Part shown: in pieces, positions 34,181 to 44,885 of the stretch
Numbering within the stretch: position 1 is the stretch's first letter
Layout: every line of letters begins with the position of its first letter
Assembly (NCBI RefSeq): GCF_002933275.1
Contig: NZ_PSSX01000009.1
Span: forward strand, 1 to 64,000
Direction: 5' to 3'
DNA length: 64,000 nt
DNA from: Marinobacter maroccanus
GTDB taxonomy: Bacteria; Pseudomonadota; Gammaproteobacteria; Pseudomonadales; Oleiphilaceae
Notes under the pieces: generated by a model
Databases searched by the model: none
Seen by the model: only the letters and a program-made list of their open reading frames with translations
Told to the model about the DNA's origin: nothing
Position numbers and translations under genes: made by a program

Positions 34181-35335
34181 ATGGCCCAATCTACCCGTAT
34201 CGCTGTAACCCCGGGCGACGGCATAGGCCCCGAAGTGGTGGCCGAGGCTGTGCGCTGCCTGGAAACCCTGCGCGCGAAACACGGCCTGGACATCGAGTGG
34301 ACGCGTTTCCCCTGGCCCTCCCACGCCTGGCACGAAGAGCATGGAGAGTCCATGCCGGCGGATGCCCTGGCGCAGTTACAGAAGTACGATGCCATTCTGT
34401 TGGGCGCCCTCGGCGATCCGGGCCCCATGGACGATCCGGACCGCTACCTGCTACCGGACAGTATCTCTCTGGCACCCCTGCTGGACATGCGCAAAGGGTT
34501 CGACCAGTGGGTCTGTGAGCGCCCGGCCCGGCTTCTTCCCGGTGCCCGCCAATACCTGGCGGATGAGCGCGCCAAGGACATCGACATGCTGGTGATTCGG
34601 GAAAACTCGGAGGGTGAGTACGTGAGCCAGGGTGGTCGGTTGCGCAAGGGCACGCCAGACGAGGTAGCCACCCAGATGGAGGTGTTCACACGCAAGGCAA
34701 CCGACCGGATCATCCGTTACGGGTTTGAACAGGCCCGAAACCGCGCGGCAGATCGGGTAAAGGAAGGTCGGACGCGAACATTCCGAACCCTGGATGGCCG
34801 CACCTGCGAAAGCCAGGTTTGTCTGGTCACCAAACGCAATGCCTTGCGCTACTGGGGCGATATGTACACCGAGGCCTTTGACGAAATCAGCAAGGAATAC
34901 CCGGATGTGGCCACACACCATGAGCTGGTAGACGCAGCCTGCATGAAGTTCGTACAAAGCCCCTGGGCATTCGACGTGGTGGTGGCCAGTAACCTGCAGG
35001 GCGACATCCTGACAGACTTGGCCGCGGTGCTGTCAGGCGGCATGGGGGTTGCGCCTTCCTGCAACCTGAACCCCACCGATCCTGATATGCCTTCTATGTT
35101 CGAACCCACCCACGGCAGTGCTCCGGACATCGCCGGACAGGGCCTGGCGGACCCCACCGCCATGCTATTCACCGCCGCCCGCATGCTCGAATGGCTGGGG
35201 CGCAAAGATCCCGCCGTTGCCGCCGCGGGCAAAGAACTGTTCGATGCAGTGGCTGCAGATCTTGCCGAAAATTCCGGTACCCGGCGAGGTACCCACGAAA
35301 TCGGCTCTGCGATCTGCGAGAGGCTGTCTCAGTAA
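34181..35335 (+). CDS. Isocitrate/isopropylmalate-type beta-decarboxylating dehydrogenase (tartrate dehydrogenase-like)
   Basis: The 384-residue enzyme of the IDH/IPMDH fold has TPGDGIGPEVVAEA at the start, RENSEGEYVSQGG in the substrate loop, the metal-binding VASNLQGDILTDLAA and MFEPTHGSAPDIAGQG for NAD. The REN-EGEY loop and the WPSHAWHEEHG segment point to the tartrate/D-malate dehydrogenase branch rather than LeuB. AAAGGAG lies upstream of the ATG at 34181; an in-frame ATG at 34085 has no ribosome site. Substrate is likely a 2-hydroxy diacid; not certain. Confidence 0.87.
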   Translation: MAQSTRIAVTPGDGIGPEVVAEAVRCLETLRAKHGLDIEWTRFPWPSHAWHEEHGESMPADALAQLQKYDAILLGALGDPGPMDDPDRYLLPDSISLAPLLDMRKGFDQWVCERPARLLPGARQYLADERAKDIDMLVIRENSEGEYVSQGGRLRKGTPDEVATQMEVFTRKATDRIIRYGFEQARNRAADRVKEGRTRTFRTLDGRTCESQVCLVTKRNALRYWGDMYTEAFDEISKEYPDVATHHELVDAACMKFVQSPWAFDVVVASNLQGDILTDLAAVLSGGMGVAPSCNLNPTDPDMPSMFEPTHGSAPDIAGQGLADPTAMLFTAARMLEWLGRKDPAVAAAGKELFDAVAADLAENSGTRRGTHEIGSAICERLSQ

Positions 35336-35342
35336 ATCAGGG

Positions 35343-35915
35343 CTACTGGTCGGCCATGACGAATTCAAGTCGGCCAGGCGCCACCCGCACATCCACAGGC
35401 ATCATACCGAACATACGCTGGGCGAAGTCGGTTTCGTCCAGCCGATACACCGGCATGGTCTCCAGCATCTGGGCCACGAGCCGCATCACCGTATCGGTTA
35501 CAGGCTTCAGATCCCCTTTGAAGAAGGGAGAGTCAATACTGCTCTCCAGAAGCTGCAACCGTCGTATGAAAATGGCTTTTTCAGCGCTGTCGTAAACCGG
35601 CGCACCCTCAACCTTCAAGGCAATATCTACGGGCAACTTCGCCATCAACGCATTCAGGGCAACCTGCCCCCTCAAATCAATCACAGCCACGTCCCGGCCA
35701 TCGAGCCCCAGGGTAATGTCTGCATCATCGAGACTCAGACTCAGCGGTGACCCGCTGTTCAACTGGTTGCGATCAAATTCACGCACCACATCCTGGAGAT
35801 GCCTTTCCAGCTCACCTTCGGAAATCGAATAGGGCGACAGACTGGCACAGCCGCTGGCGAGCGCCAGCATCAGGACCAGTAGCGCCCGAAAGAGATACAG
35901 CGGCGTTTTATTCAT
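35343..35915 (-). CDS. DUF1439 lipoprotein (YceB-like)
   Basis: The 190-residue lipoprotein has the lipobox ASGC and then a domain beginning SISEGELERHLQDVV, the DUF1439/YceB signature, a lipid-binding-like fold at the outer membrane. The ATG at 35915 overlaps the upstream CPXCG gene; GGAGG is 11 bases upstream. A GTG three codons earlier with closer spacing is an alternative. Function unknown. Confidence 0.82.
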   Translation of the reverse strand: MNKTPLYLFRALLVLMLALASGCASLSPYSISEGELERHLQDVVREFDRNQLNSGSPLSLSLDDADITLGLDGRDVAVIDLRGQVALNALMAKLPVDIALKVEGAPVYDSAEKAIFIRRLQLLESSIDSPFFKGDLKPVTDTVMRLVAQMLETMPVYRLDETDFAQRMFGMMPVDVRVAPGRLEFVMADQ

Positions 35916-36099
35916 TTTCAGCACGGGCCTCCACTTGAGGCGTCAGATTGTCGTCAAAAACCACGTGCAACAGGATGGGCCTGCAACAGACCTGGCAATC
36001 CTCGACATACTCCTGTTCCGGCACTGAGGGGTCGACGCTGATATCCAGCGTCTCCCAGCAGTACGGGCACTGAATCAATACCGAGTCCAGGGCTGACAT
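35908..36099 (-). CDS. CPXCG-motif cysteine-rich protein
   Basis: The 63-residue protein has two cysteine pairs, CPYC (residues 11-14) and CQVC followed by C (35-39), forming a likely zinc ribbon. It matches the small CPXCG family (domain DUF after IQCPYCWE). It overlaps the DUF1439 gene by 8 bases and follows the aminotransferase gene by 9. Function unknown. Confidence 0.85.
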   Translation of the reverse strand: MSALDSVLIQCPYCWETLDISVDPSVPEQEYVEDCQVCCRPILLHVVFDDNLTPQVEARAENE

Positions 36100-36108
36100 G
36101 GCATTACC

Positions 36109-37335
36109 TCAGAACTGTTGCTTGGCCATCCACGGGATGACGCGATCAAACGCCTCTTCCAGTTTCTCGCAGGTTGTGGAAAAACTGATCCTGACGGCGT
36201 TGGTACACCCTTCGCCGAAGGCATCACCGGGCACCATACAGACCCCCGTTTCTTTCAGCATCCGCAGGGCCAGATCCGAGCCGTCTACATGGGGCGGAAG
36301 GTCAGGAAACGCAAAAAAGGCACCGCCAGGCTTGTAGCCCGTCATATAGGGAGTCTGATCAACCAGCTCAACCACCTTGTCCCGACGTTCACGATAGATA
36401 TCGACCATATCTCGAACGCACTGCTGGTCGCCTGTCAGAGCGGCCACACCGGCAAACTGTGACGGCGTGTTTGCCACCGACGTGGTGAACATGTGGTAGC
36501 GACGCAGAGACTTGATCGCCGCCTGACTGGAAATTACCCAGCCTACCCGCAGCCCCGCCATACTGTAGGTTTTGGAAAAGCTGCTGATGCACATGATGTT
36601 ATCCAGGTCCATCGAACAGTTCAGCACGCTGGCGAAGTCGTCATCGTCAAAGATCAGGTGATCGTAGACTTCATCCGCATAAACCTGGATGCCCCGGTAG
36701 GCGCACTCTTCAAGGATGGTTTCAACGGTACTGCGCGGGTAAACCGCCCCGGTCGGATTATTGGGGTTATTCAGGATAAGCGCGAAGGTCCGGGGCCCCA
36801 TGGCACGGATCACTTCATCCGGGTCCAGCTGGTGGTTATTTTCCGCCCGGGTCTGGACAAACTTCACCTCACCGCCGTTCATTCGGATCAGTGGCGCATA
36901 GAGCAGGAATGACGGATCCGTCACGATAAACTGCCGACCTGGCGCGGAGGTGGCAGAAATCGCCAGGTACATGGCCTCTGTGGCACCACTGGTAATCAGG
37001 ATGTTATCCCGGGTCAGCTTGCGGTTGTAACGCTTGCCGTAGTAGTCGCGCAGGGCCACCAGCAGTTCCGGCAGTCCGGCATCCATGGTGTAGCCGGTCT
37101 GCCCCGCATTGAGCGCATCGATATAGGCATCAATCACGTGCTTGGGGGTCGGCAGATCCGGCTGACCGATGGAAAGATGAATGACATCCTTCATGGTGGC
37201 CGCCATATTCACCATGCGCCGGATGCCCGGCACCGGGATAGCCTGCATGGCAGGGTTCCAACTGGCCTTCGTTTTCCGGTACTTCACTCTACGCGGTTTG
37301 GTCTGGCCGGTTTCTTTGTTGGCGGCTTCTGCCAT
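36109..37335 (-). CDS. PLP-dependent class I/II aminotransferase
   Basis: The 408-residue fold-type I aminotransferase has the substrate-strand IGQPDLPTP, LNNPNNPTGAVYP, VYADEVYDHL and the PLP lysine in SSFSKTYSMAGLRVGW, with the conserved Arg near VRISFST. It resembles aspartate/aromatic aminotransferase I-gamma enzymes; amino-donor specificity cannot be read. The ATG at 37335 has AGGAGG 5 bases upstream. The N-terminal 20 residues are unusually basic (TKPRRVKYRKTK). It heads the CPXCG and DUF1439 genes. Confidence 0.88.
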   Translation of the reverse strand: MAEAANKETGQTKPRRVKYRKTKASWNPAMQAIPVPGIRRMVNMAATMKDVIHLSIGQPDLPTPKHVIDAYIDALNAGQTGYTMDAGLPELLVALRDYYGKRYNRKLTRDNILITSGATEAMYLAISATSAPGRQFIVTDPSFLLYAPLIRMNGGEVKFVQTRAENNHQLDPDEVIRAMGPRTFALILNNPNNPTGAVYPRSTVETILEECAYRGIQVYADEVYDHLIFDDDDFASVLNCSMDLDNIMCISSFSKTYSMAGLRVGWVISSQAAIKSLRRYHMFTTSVANTPSQFAGVAALTGDQQCVRDMVDIYRERRDKVVELVDQTPYMTGYKPGGAFFAFPDLPPHVDGSDLALRMLKETGVCMVPGDAFGEGCTNAVRISFSTTCEKLEEAFDRVIPWMAKQQF

Positions 37336-37575
37336 AAACACCTCCTGCAAACGGGGCAAATAAAATCCACTCCTGCAGGTTAGTCAGTATGAAAGGCCTC
37401 TACAAGACAAAACGTCATAAAGATGGTGTACGTGAAAGTACCGCCATCACCGCCGTCAGGGCAAAATCTGTTACCCCGCAAGTTGACCCGACAGTACCTG
37501 CCGACCAGACTGTAAATACCCTCATGGGCGATCATCAGTCACACATAGTCATTCATCACAAAAAGCGGAGGCTTA

Positions 37576-38559
37576 ATGACTCAGCACAGCAAACCTGTTG
37601 TTACCGTTCTCACCGCGCCAGGGGAGCAGGAACCGCCGGGGATGGACGCAGTCAGGGCCCGCGCGGATGTGCGTTTTGCCTGTGACGAGCCGACCCTTCG
37701 CGACACCCTGCCCGGCACCGACATCATGATGGTGACGGACTTTCGCACGGAGGCCCTGGCAGCCGCCTGGCACACGGCAGACAAGCTGAAATGGATCCAC
37801 GCTACCAGTGCTGGCGTTGATGCGCTGATGTTCCCGGATCTGATCAAGGGCGATGTCACCGTGACCAATGCCCGGGGCATTTTCGACCGCACCATTGCCG
37901 AGTATGTGCTCTGCACCATCCTGATGTTCGCCAAGGATTTCCCGAACTCCATCCGGCTGCAGATGAAGCACCAGTGGAAACATCGGGATACTGAGCGGGC
38001 TGAGGGTAAGCAGGTTCTGGTTGTCGGCGCCGGCTCCATTGGCCGCCAGATTGGTCGCCTGGTCGGCGCTGCCGGATTAAAGGCACACGGCATTGCCCGC
38101 AAACCGAGAAAAGAGGATCCGGATTTTGTAGCGGTGCACGGCAACGACGATCTTTACGAGCAGCTGGGGCACGCGGACTTTGTGGTGATTGCGGCACCCC
38201 TGACGCCCCAGACCGAAGGCCTGTTTGACGCGAAAGCCTTCAAGGCCATGAAAAACTCCGCCCGCCTGATCAACATTGGACGTGGCCCGATCGTCAAAAC
38301 CAATGATCTGGTCAAAGCCCTCGAAAATGGCGAAATTGCCGGCGCCGGACTCGATGTCTTCGAAGAAGAACCGCTGGCAGAAGATCACCCGCTCTGGGAC
38401 ATGGAGAACGTTACCATGACCGCCCATATGGCCGGCGATTTCATCGGCTGGAAGCGGGCGCTGACCGACCAGTTCCTGGAGAACTTCGACCGCTGGCACA
38501 AGGGCGAGGAGTTGTTCAACCTGGTGGATAAGGAACTGGGATACGCTGGCAGCAAATAA
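37576..38559 (+). CDS. D-2-hydroxyacid dehydrogenase
   Basis: The 327-residue NAD-dependent enzyme has the Rossmann motif VVGAGSIGRQIGRLV, the Arg in INIGRGPIV, the acidic EEEPLAEDHPLW (Glu of the active site) and His in MTAHMAG. It reduces 2-keto acids to D-2-hydroxy acids, or the reverse. A good GGAGG ribosome site precedes the ATG. It is transcribed alone and converges on the response regulator gene with a terminator in between. Substrate unspecified. Confidence 0.9.
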   Translation: MTQHSKPVVTVLTAPGEQEPPGMDAVRARADVRFACDEPTLRDTLPGTDIMMVTDFRTEALAAAWHTADKLKWIHATSAGVDALMFPDLIKGDVTVTNARGIFDRTIAEYVLCTILMFAKDFPNSIRLQMKHQWKHRDTERAEGKQVLVVGAGSIGRQIGRLVGAAGLKAHGIARKPRKEDPDFVAVHGNDDLYEQLGHADFVVIAAPLTPQTEGLFDAKAFKAMKNSARLINIGRGPIVKTNDLVKALENGEIAGAGLDVFEEEPLAEDHPLWDMENVTMTAHMAGDFIGWKRALTDQFLENFDRWHKGEELFNLVDKELGYAGSK

Positions 38560-38579
38560 CCGACTTTATCCGCCAGCAG

Positions 38580-38608
38580 AAAAAACGGGAGCCCGCAGGC
38601 TCCCGTTT
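38580..38608. terminator. Bidirectional intrinsic terminator
   Basis: Stem 38583-38593 (aaacgggagcc) pairs perfectly with 38598-38608 across a 4-base loop, between convergent genes. An A-run at 38580-38585 gives the minus strand a T6 tail, and the plus strand ends in TTT. Confidence 0.85.
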
Positions 38609-38632
38609 CACATTCAAACCAGTAAAACCAGA

Positions 38633-39298
38633 TCAGCTACCAGACAACGACTGGTCCGAAGGATCGATCTCCATCTGCTGAATCGCAATCACCGCCTGGG
38701 TGCGGTTGCGCACCCCGAGCTTCCGGAACACCGCCGTGATATGCGCCTTGATGGTGGCCTCCGACACGTCCAGATCATAGGCGATCTGTTTGTTCAGAAG
38801 CCCTTCGGCCAGCATCCCCAGCACCCGGAACTGTTGCGGAGTGAGCGATGCCAGCTTCTCGGAAAAGTCGGTGGCATCCGAATGCATCCGCTCGATCTTG
38901 TCCGCCACACCCTCCGGCAACCAGACATCCCCTTCAAGGACAGCCTGAATCGCCTCGGTGATGGTGGGCAGCGGCGCCGACTTCGGAATAAAGCCGGAAG
39001 CGCCGTAGTCAATCGAGCGGCGCATCACCTGCAACTCCTCGGATCCTGACACAACCACCACCGGCAACCCCGGGTACTGCCCGCGCATAAACACGAGCCC
39101 GGAGAAGCCGTGGGCACCCGGCATGTTGAGATCCAGCAGAACCAGATCCGCATCCGGGTGCGACTCTACCGCCGCCTGCAGTGCCTTGATGCTGTCGACT
39201 TCCACCGTCTCGGCATCGGGCACCGCCTGACTGACCGCCTGCTTCAATGCTGCGCGAAACAGCGGGTGATCATCAGCGACGATAATTGTTTGTGCCAT
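38633..39298 (-). CDS. erdR: NarL/LuxR-type response regulator (ErdR/CrbR-like)
   Basis: The 221-residue regulator has a receiver domain with phospho-acceptor Asp56 (DLVLLDLNMP) and acidic pocket ADDHPLF. The LuxR-type HTH is at about 150-210 (LTPQQFRVLGMLAEGLLNKQIAYDLDVSEATIKAH). It lies 44 bases downstream of acs on the same strand. LuxR-type regulators ErdR in Pseudomonas and CrbR in Vibrio control acs with the kinases MxtR/CrbS; the position and type match, the exact name is inferred. No cognate kinase is in this window. Confidence 0.82.
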   Translation of the reverse strand: MAQTIIVADDHPLFRAALKQAVSQAVPDAETVEVDSIKALQAAVESHPDADLVLLDLNMPGAHGFSGLVFMRGQYPGLPVVVVSGSEELQVMRRSIDYGASGFIPKSAPLPTITEAIQAVLEGDVWLPEGVADKIERMHSDATDFSEKLASLTPQQFRVLGMLAEGLLNKQIAYDLDVSEATIKAHITAVFRKLGVRNRTQAVIAIQQMEIDPSDQSLSGS

Positions 39299-39342
39299 TC
39301 AACAGATTCCTTACAGGTACGTGGCCTGGTAACACACAGGCG

Positions 39343-41292
<1,950 letters not shown>

Positions 41293-41560
41293 TGTGCTCC
41301 CCCTTTAGTCAGAGTCTGTTGTCATTGTCGGTTTTGGAATTCAGACGTTGAGGCCTCTCCGGCCCTGTAGACGGATAGTGGTAGTTCACCATGCCAGCCA
41401 CTACACAATGAATTAGACTAACGTCCTAATCCGCCTGAACTTTTAGCCAAAAAAGGTCGAAAACCCGCAAGAAAACAACGGTAAATTACGTCGAACGAGA
41501 AGCTTTCTAAAGGATAGTTCGATTGCAGCCAATGGCAAACCGGGAGGGAAGCGGGCTACG
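41293..41560. other. Noncoding gap holding the acs upstream region
   Basis: The stretch lies between acs and the fatty acyl reductase terminator. I see no gene, tRNA or convincing palindrome. The acs promoter and 5' leader must lie here. I could not place reliable -35/-10 or sigma-54 boxes by eye. Confidence 0.6.
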
Positions 41561-41589
41561 CAAAAAAGCCCGGTCCTGACGACCGGGCT
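41561..41589 (-). terminator. Rho-independent terminator for the fatty acyl reductase gene
   Basis: Stem 41567-41575 (agcccggtc) pairs perfectly with 41581-41589 across 5 bases. Read on the minus strand it ends in a run of Ts (41567-41562), 8 bases after the reductase stop. Confidence 0.88.
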
Positions 41590-41596
41590 CATGGCT

Positions 41597-43132
41597 TCAC
41601 GCGGCCTTTTTACGAGCCTTGGCGGAGCGCAGGCTATATACCTTGCGCTCTTTCAGAGCGTAGCGGTTGAGCCCTGCGAGGTGAATCTTGCGAAGGTAGA
41701 CCGCCCAATCAATCTGGCGGGCATCCACCGGGAACAGAACTTTGTCGAGCTCGCCCATTCTGGAGGCCAGTGCCAACAGGTCGTCGTTCCGGAAGATATA
41801 GTCCGGTGCGGTGTAGAAACCAAAGATGGTTGCCAGGGACCGGGTGGTATCCAGGTTCCGGAGCACTCTCAACTCGCGGTTCTGGCCCAGCATGCGCAAA
41901 ACCTTCCCGGTAATGCTCAGGGGAATGCGCACGCCGCCGACAACGGCATCGAACAGCCGGCGGTTAACCGCAATAAAGGGTTTGGTCGGCTGCCGGTAGA
42001 ACAGCTGATCGTATTCTGCGAAGTTGGCCCTGGATTCCGCCATCAGGTGATCAATGAACTGTCCCAGGGAAACCGGGTTGGAGCTGCCACTGCAACACTG
42101 GTAAATCCGGTGACGCGGCGCATCCACAACGGCTTCGGCGGCGGCAAGAATGATGGCGTTGGCCACCAGATCCACGGGAATAACATCGATAACGCCGGCA
42201 CGCTTGCCCGGGAATAGCGTGACCTTCTCGCGGGCGTAGGCCAGGATAATGGCGTCTGCCACCTTCACCCCCTCAATCCAGCCCGGCGCGGGCTCCTCGA
42301 GCGCACTTTCAATAATCGATGGGCGCACGATCGTCAGCGCGCGTCCTGACAGGGCCTTCAGCAGAAGTTGCTCACCGAGCCACTTGGTAAAGGTGTAGGT
42401 ATCGCTCCAGCCGTAGTGATTGGCTTCACGGATGCCCAGATCCACCAGCTTCTTTTCGAGCATTTTTCCGGAGTAGCGAGAGCGTACGTCCGCAATCTTG
42501 TCCTCCAGTAGCCGAACCAGCTCGTCAATCTCGTAATAACCTTCCGTGCTGCGGGGAATGGATTCACCCGCCGGCTTGATCACGGTCTCTGTGATCTGGC
42601 CGGAATTCATGCCGTTTACATAACAGGTGGACACCTGAAGGACTGCCAGGGCTTTGTTCTGCCGGGCAAGTTCGGCGACGTTTTCCAGGCATCGGGTGTT
42701 GATGGCAAGCGCTTTGTCGAGTTCTTCACGGAAGTTCACACTGGCCGCGGAATTGATGACCACATCAATGGTGCCAGCGAGCTTGCGGAAACGGTCACCG
42801 GACAGGCCAAACAATGGTTCTGTCACTTCCCCGGTAACGCAGTGCACACGCTCTTCAATGAAGGTTTCGAAAGCCTCGTTGTCATCCTGACGCAGGCGAT
42901 CAAAGACAGACGAGGTGGCGATTTCATCGAAAAAACGCTCCCGGGCATTGGGGTGACGTTTGTTACCACGGATCAGCAGGTGAATGCCGCCGATGTCTGG
43001 AACGGCGCGAATAAGCTTTTCCAGCACCACCTTGCCGAGAAACCCGGTGGTACCAGTAATCAGAACATGCTTGCCCCGGAGCCGTTCAAGTACTTTTGAC
43101 GACGCTTCGGGATTCAACTGCTGTGTTGCCAT
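41597..43132 (-). CDS. Fatty acyl-CoA reductase (wax-ester synthesis)
   Basis: The 511-residue enzyme closely follows the Marinobacter fatty acyl-CoA reductase. The Rossmann motif is TGTTGFLGK (G27-G30-G33), the active site YTFTK (Y246, K250) sits in the GWSDTYTFTKWLGEQ segment, and the C-terminal sterile domain includes TIFGFYTAPDYIFRNDD. It reduces fatty acyl-CoA to fatty alcohol, the alcohol donor for wax esters. The ATG at 43132 has AAGGAG 7 bases upstream; homology starts at this Met. A candidate operator lies 130-170 bases upstream. Confidence 0.93.
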   Translation of the reverse strand: MATQQLNPEASSKVLERLRGKHVLITGTTGFLGKVVLEKLIRAVPDIGGIHLLIRGNKRHPNARERFFDEIATSSVFDRLRQDDNEAFETFIEERVHCVTGEVTEPLFGLSGDRFRKLAGTIDVVINSAASVNFREELDKALAINTRCLENVAELARQNKALAVLQVSTCYVNGMNSGQITETVIKPAGESIPRSTEGYYEIDELVRLLEDKIADVRSRYSGKMLEKKLVDLGIREANHYGWSDTYTFTKWLGEQLLLKALSGRALTIVRPSIIESALEEPAPGWIEGVKVADAIILAYAREKVTLFPGKRAGVIDVIPVDLVANAIILAAAEAVVDAPRHRIYQCCSGSSNPVSLGQFIDHLMAESRANFAEYDQLFYRQPTKPFIAVNRRLFDAVVGGVRIPLSITGKVLRMLGQNRELRVLRNLDTTRSLATIFGFYTAPDYIFRNDDLLALASRMGELDKVLFPVDARQIDWAVYLRKIHLAGLNRYALKERKVYSLRSAKARKKAA

Positions 43133-43263
43133 GGGAGAACTCCTTCTCATTTCAATTCGTTGTCGGCGCACACCTGCCAACAAAAGGAAAGTTTGCGAAT
43201 CCGGTACGACAGATCCACTGCATATTGCGGGCCACGATTAAGATTTATGGTTAATCGTTGCAC

Positions 43264-43299
43264 AACTTTGGTGACAGAGTGGTGACACACAGCAAAGTT
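43264..43299. promoter_or_regulatory. Candidate operator upstream of fatty acyl-CoA reductase
   Basis: Inverted repeat AACTTTG (43264-43270) and CAAAGTT (43293-43299) encloses two direct copies of GGTGACA (43270-43276 and 43281-43287) exactly 11 bases apart, one helical turn. It lies 132-167 bases before the reductase start. It is probably a regulator site; the regulator is unknown. Confidence 0.5.
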
Positions 43300-43354
43300 A
43301 CGCTACAAAAAGTGCTAATAAAATGACGGAAAAGAGGGTAGGTTTTTCTGCCTA

Positions 43355-44680
43355 TCAGGAGCGCCCCTGGTCACTGCCCGAGAGAGACCGCAAAAGCTGA
43401 TCCAGGGAGATATCCGCCGGCTGCTCCTTCAACACCCGTACCAGGCGATCCTGCTCGCCAAAGCTGATGCGGTCGTAAAACGGCTCGCGGAGCACCGGGT
43501 GGGCCGGCTCAGGGGTGGCCGGTTCGCGCGCGGGAGGCGAAATCTGGTCCGCCAGCTCACGAAGATGGATGGCCAGATGATTCTTACGCTCCGGGCTGAG
43601 ATTCTCCCACTGGAAAGACCCCAATCCGGTCTGGATAATCTCGATGGCATCACTGTCCAGCGTGCTCCCCAGCAGTGCAAAAAGCCGGGTGAATGCTTCA
43701 TAACGCAGCATCGGGTCGACCGGCGCCTGACTGAATACAGCCTCAATTTCACCAACGGCCTCCAGGCAACGCTCTTTGATCGCCGGCGCCTCACTCTCAG
43801 CCTGGGGCTCTGGCTTGCTCAACCCTTTGGGCGGGGTCGCGGACTCTCTTTTGGACACCTTGTGCCAGTAGGCTGCAATACCGGCCTTGCGCCTGGGTAA
43901 CTGGGACAGTCGCACATCCAGCATGTCCGCAAGAGTATGAAACTGGCGGCATGAGGGGTCCGAAACGGGCAGAAGTGCAACGGGCTTCTGGTTGAGAACC
44001 GACTGGCGAAGGGTTTCGTCCCGCCAGATCCCACCCATGTAATGGAGCGAGATTCCCAGGTGGCGCTGAGCAGCGGCATCCAGACGCTGAAACACGGATC
44101 GCGCCTGACTGGCACCCTGGGCCATATTCACCAGAATGCTGGGAATCCGGTTGTACCCCCTGCGCCGCAGAACCTTGATCAGCGAAAAGGCGTCGGTCAG
44201 GGAGGCCGGATCCGGGGTCACGACCATGCACGCCAACTCCGTTGCAGCAATCATATGTAGCCCGGCGGCCTGCAGACCGGCAGCGGTATCGGTGATGACG
44301 TAATCGTAGCGGTTTTCCAGATTATAAAGCGCCCGCAGTATGCGGAGGCTTTCAGTCGGCCCCATATCCATGCATTCCTGCACACCGGAAGCCCCTGGCA
44401 CGATGTGCAGGCCGTAATCCGTCTCGAGGATAATATCTTCCAGACGACACTCTCCGGCCATCACATTGGCAAGGGTTTTTCGCGGATACAGGCCCACCAT
44501 GATACTGACATTGGCCAGATCAGTGTCGCCATCCAGCAACAAAACCCGGTTATCCTGCCTCGCCAGGGTAAGCGCAAGATTCAGGGCAACCGAGGTTTTA
44601 CCCACCCCACCCTTTCCGCCGGTAATGGCGATGGTGCGAGGTTGGTTCGGATTGTGCTTAACAGGTTCTCTGGCGCTCAT
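43355..44680 (-). CDS. MinD/FlhG-like P-loop ATPase with C-terminal extension
   Basis: The 441-residue protein has a deviant Walker A (GGKGGVGKTS, about 21-30), LLLDGDTDLANV and VITDTAAG, typical of MinD/ParA ATPases; the lone LGLYPRKT-type loop favours the FlhG/FleN branch. The first ~255 residues are the ATPase. A Pro-rich linker and a ~110-residue acidic helical tail of unknown fold follow. No flagellar genes adjoin, so the cargo is unknown. The start at ATG 44680 has a weak ribosome site; GTG 44683 is possible. Confidence 0.82.
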   Translation of the reverse strand: MSAREPVKHNPNQPRTIAITGGKGGVGKTSVALNLALTLARQDNRVLLLDGDTDLANVSIMVGLYPRKTLANVMAGECRLEDIILETDYGLHIVPGASGVQECMDMGPTESLRILRALYNLENRYDYVITDTAAGLQAAGLHMIAATELACMVVTPDPASLTDAFSLIKVLRRRGYNRIPSILVNMAQGASQARSVFQRLDAAAQRHLGISLHYMGGIWRDETLRQSVLNQKPVALLPVSDPSCRQFHTLADMLDVRLSQLPRRKAGIAAYWHKVSKRESATPPKGLSKPEPQAESEAPAIKERCLEAVGEIEAVFSQAPVDPMLRYEAFTRLFALLGSTLDSDAIEIIQTGLGSFQWENLSPERKNHLAIHLRELADQISPPAREPATPEPAHPVLREPFYDRISFGEQDRLVRVLKEQPADISLDQLLRSLSGSDQGRS

Positions 44681-44763
44681 CACCGGTAATCTAGGTCCCT
44701 GATTTTTCGGTTTCGGATAGTTTAACCTGTAAAAATTCTACACATATCACGAATCAGATAATA

Positions 44764-44834
44764 TATTGCTTAAAAAAAGAGCAATAAGTATTTAATAACG
44801 ACGGATTATTGTCTAAGCTCTTTTCGGACAATAA
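44764..44834. promoter_or_regulatory. Two inverted repeats in the divergent promoter gap
   Basis: TATTGCT (44764-44770) with AGCAATA (44780-44786) spans a 9-base A-rich centre. TTATTGTC (44806-44813) with GACAATAA (44827-44834) spans 13 bases. Both lie in an AT-rich region between the MinD-like and HDOD-kinase genes and may be operators or 5'-leader hairpins. Confidence 0.5.
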
Positions 44835-44885
44835 GAATGAACGCTCCGTCAGATACTGATTTTTCGCCGCACGGCAGGTAAGCCT

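Noticed and set aside
41411..41430. Possible palindrome TTAG...CTAA in the acs upstream region
   Set aside because: Only the outer four bases pair; inner positions do not, so it is no better than chance.
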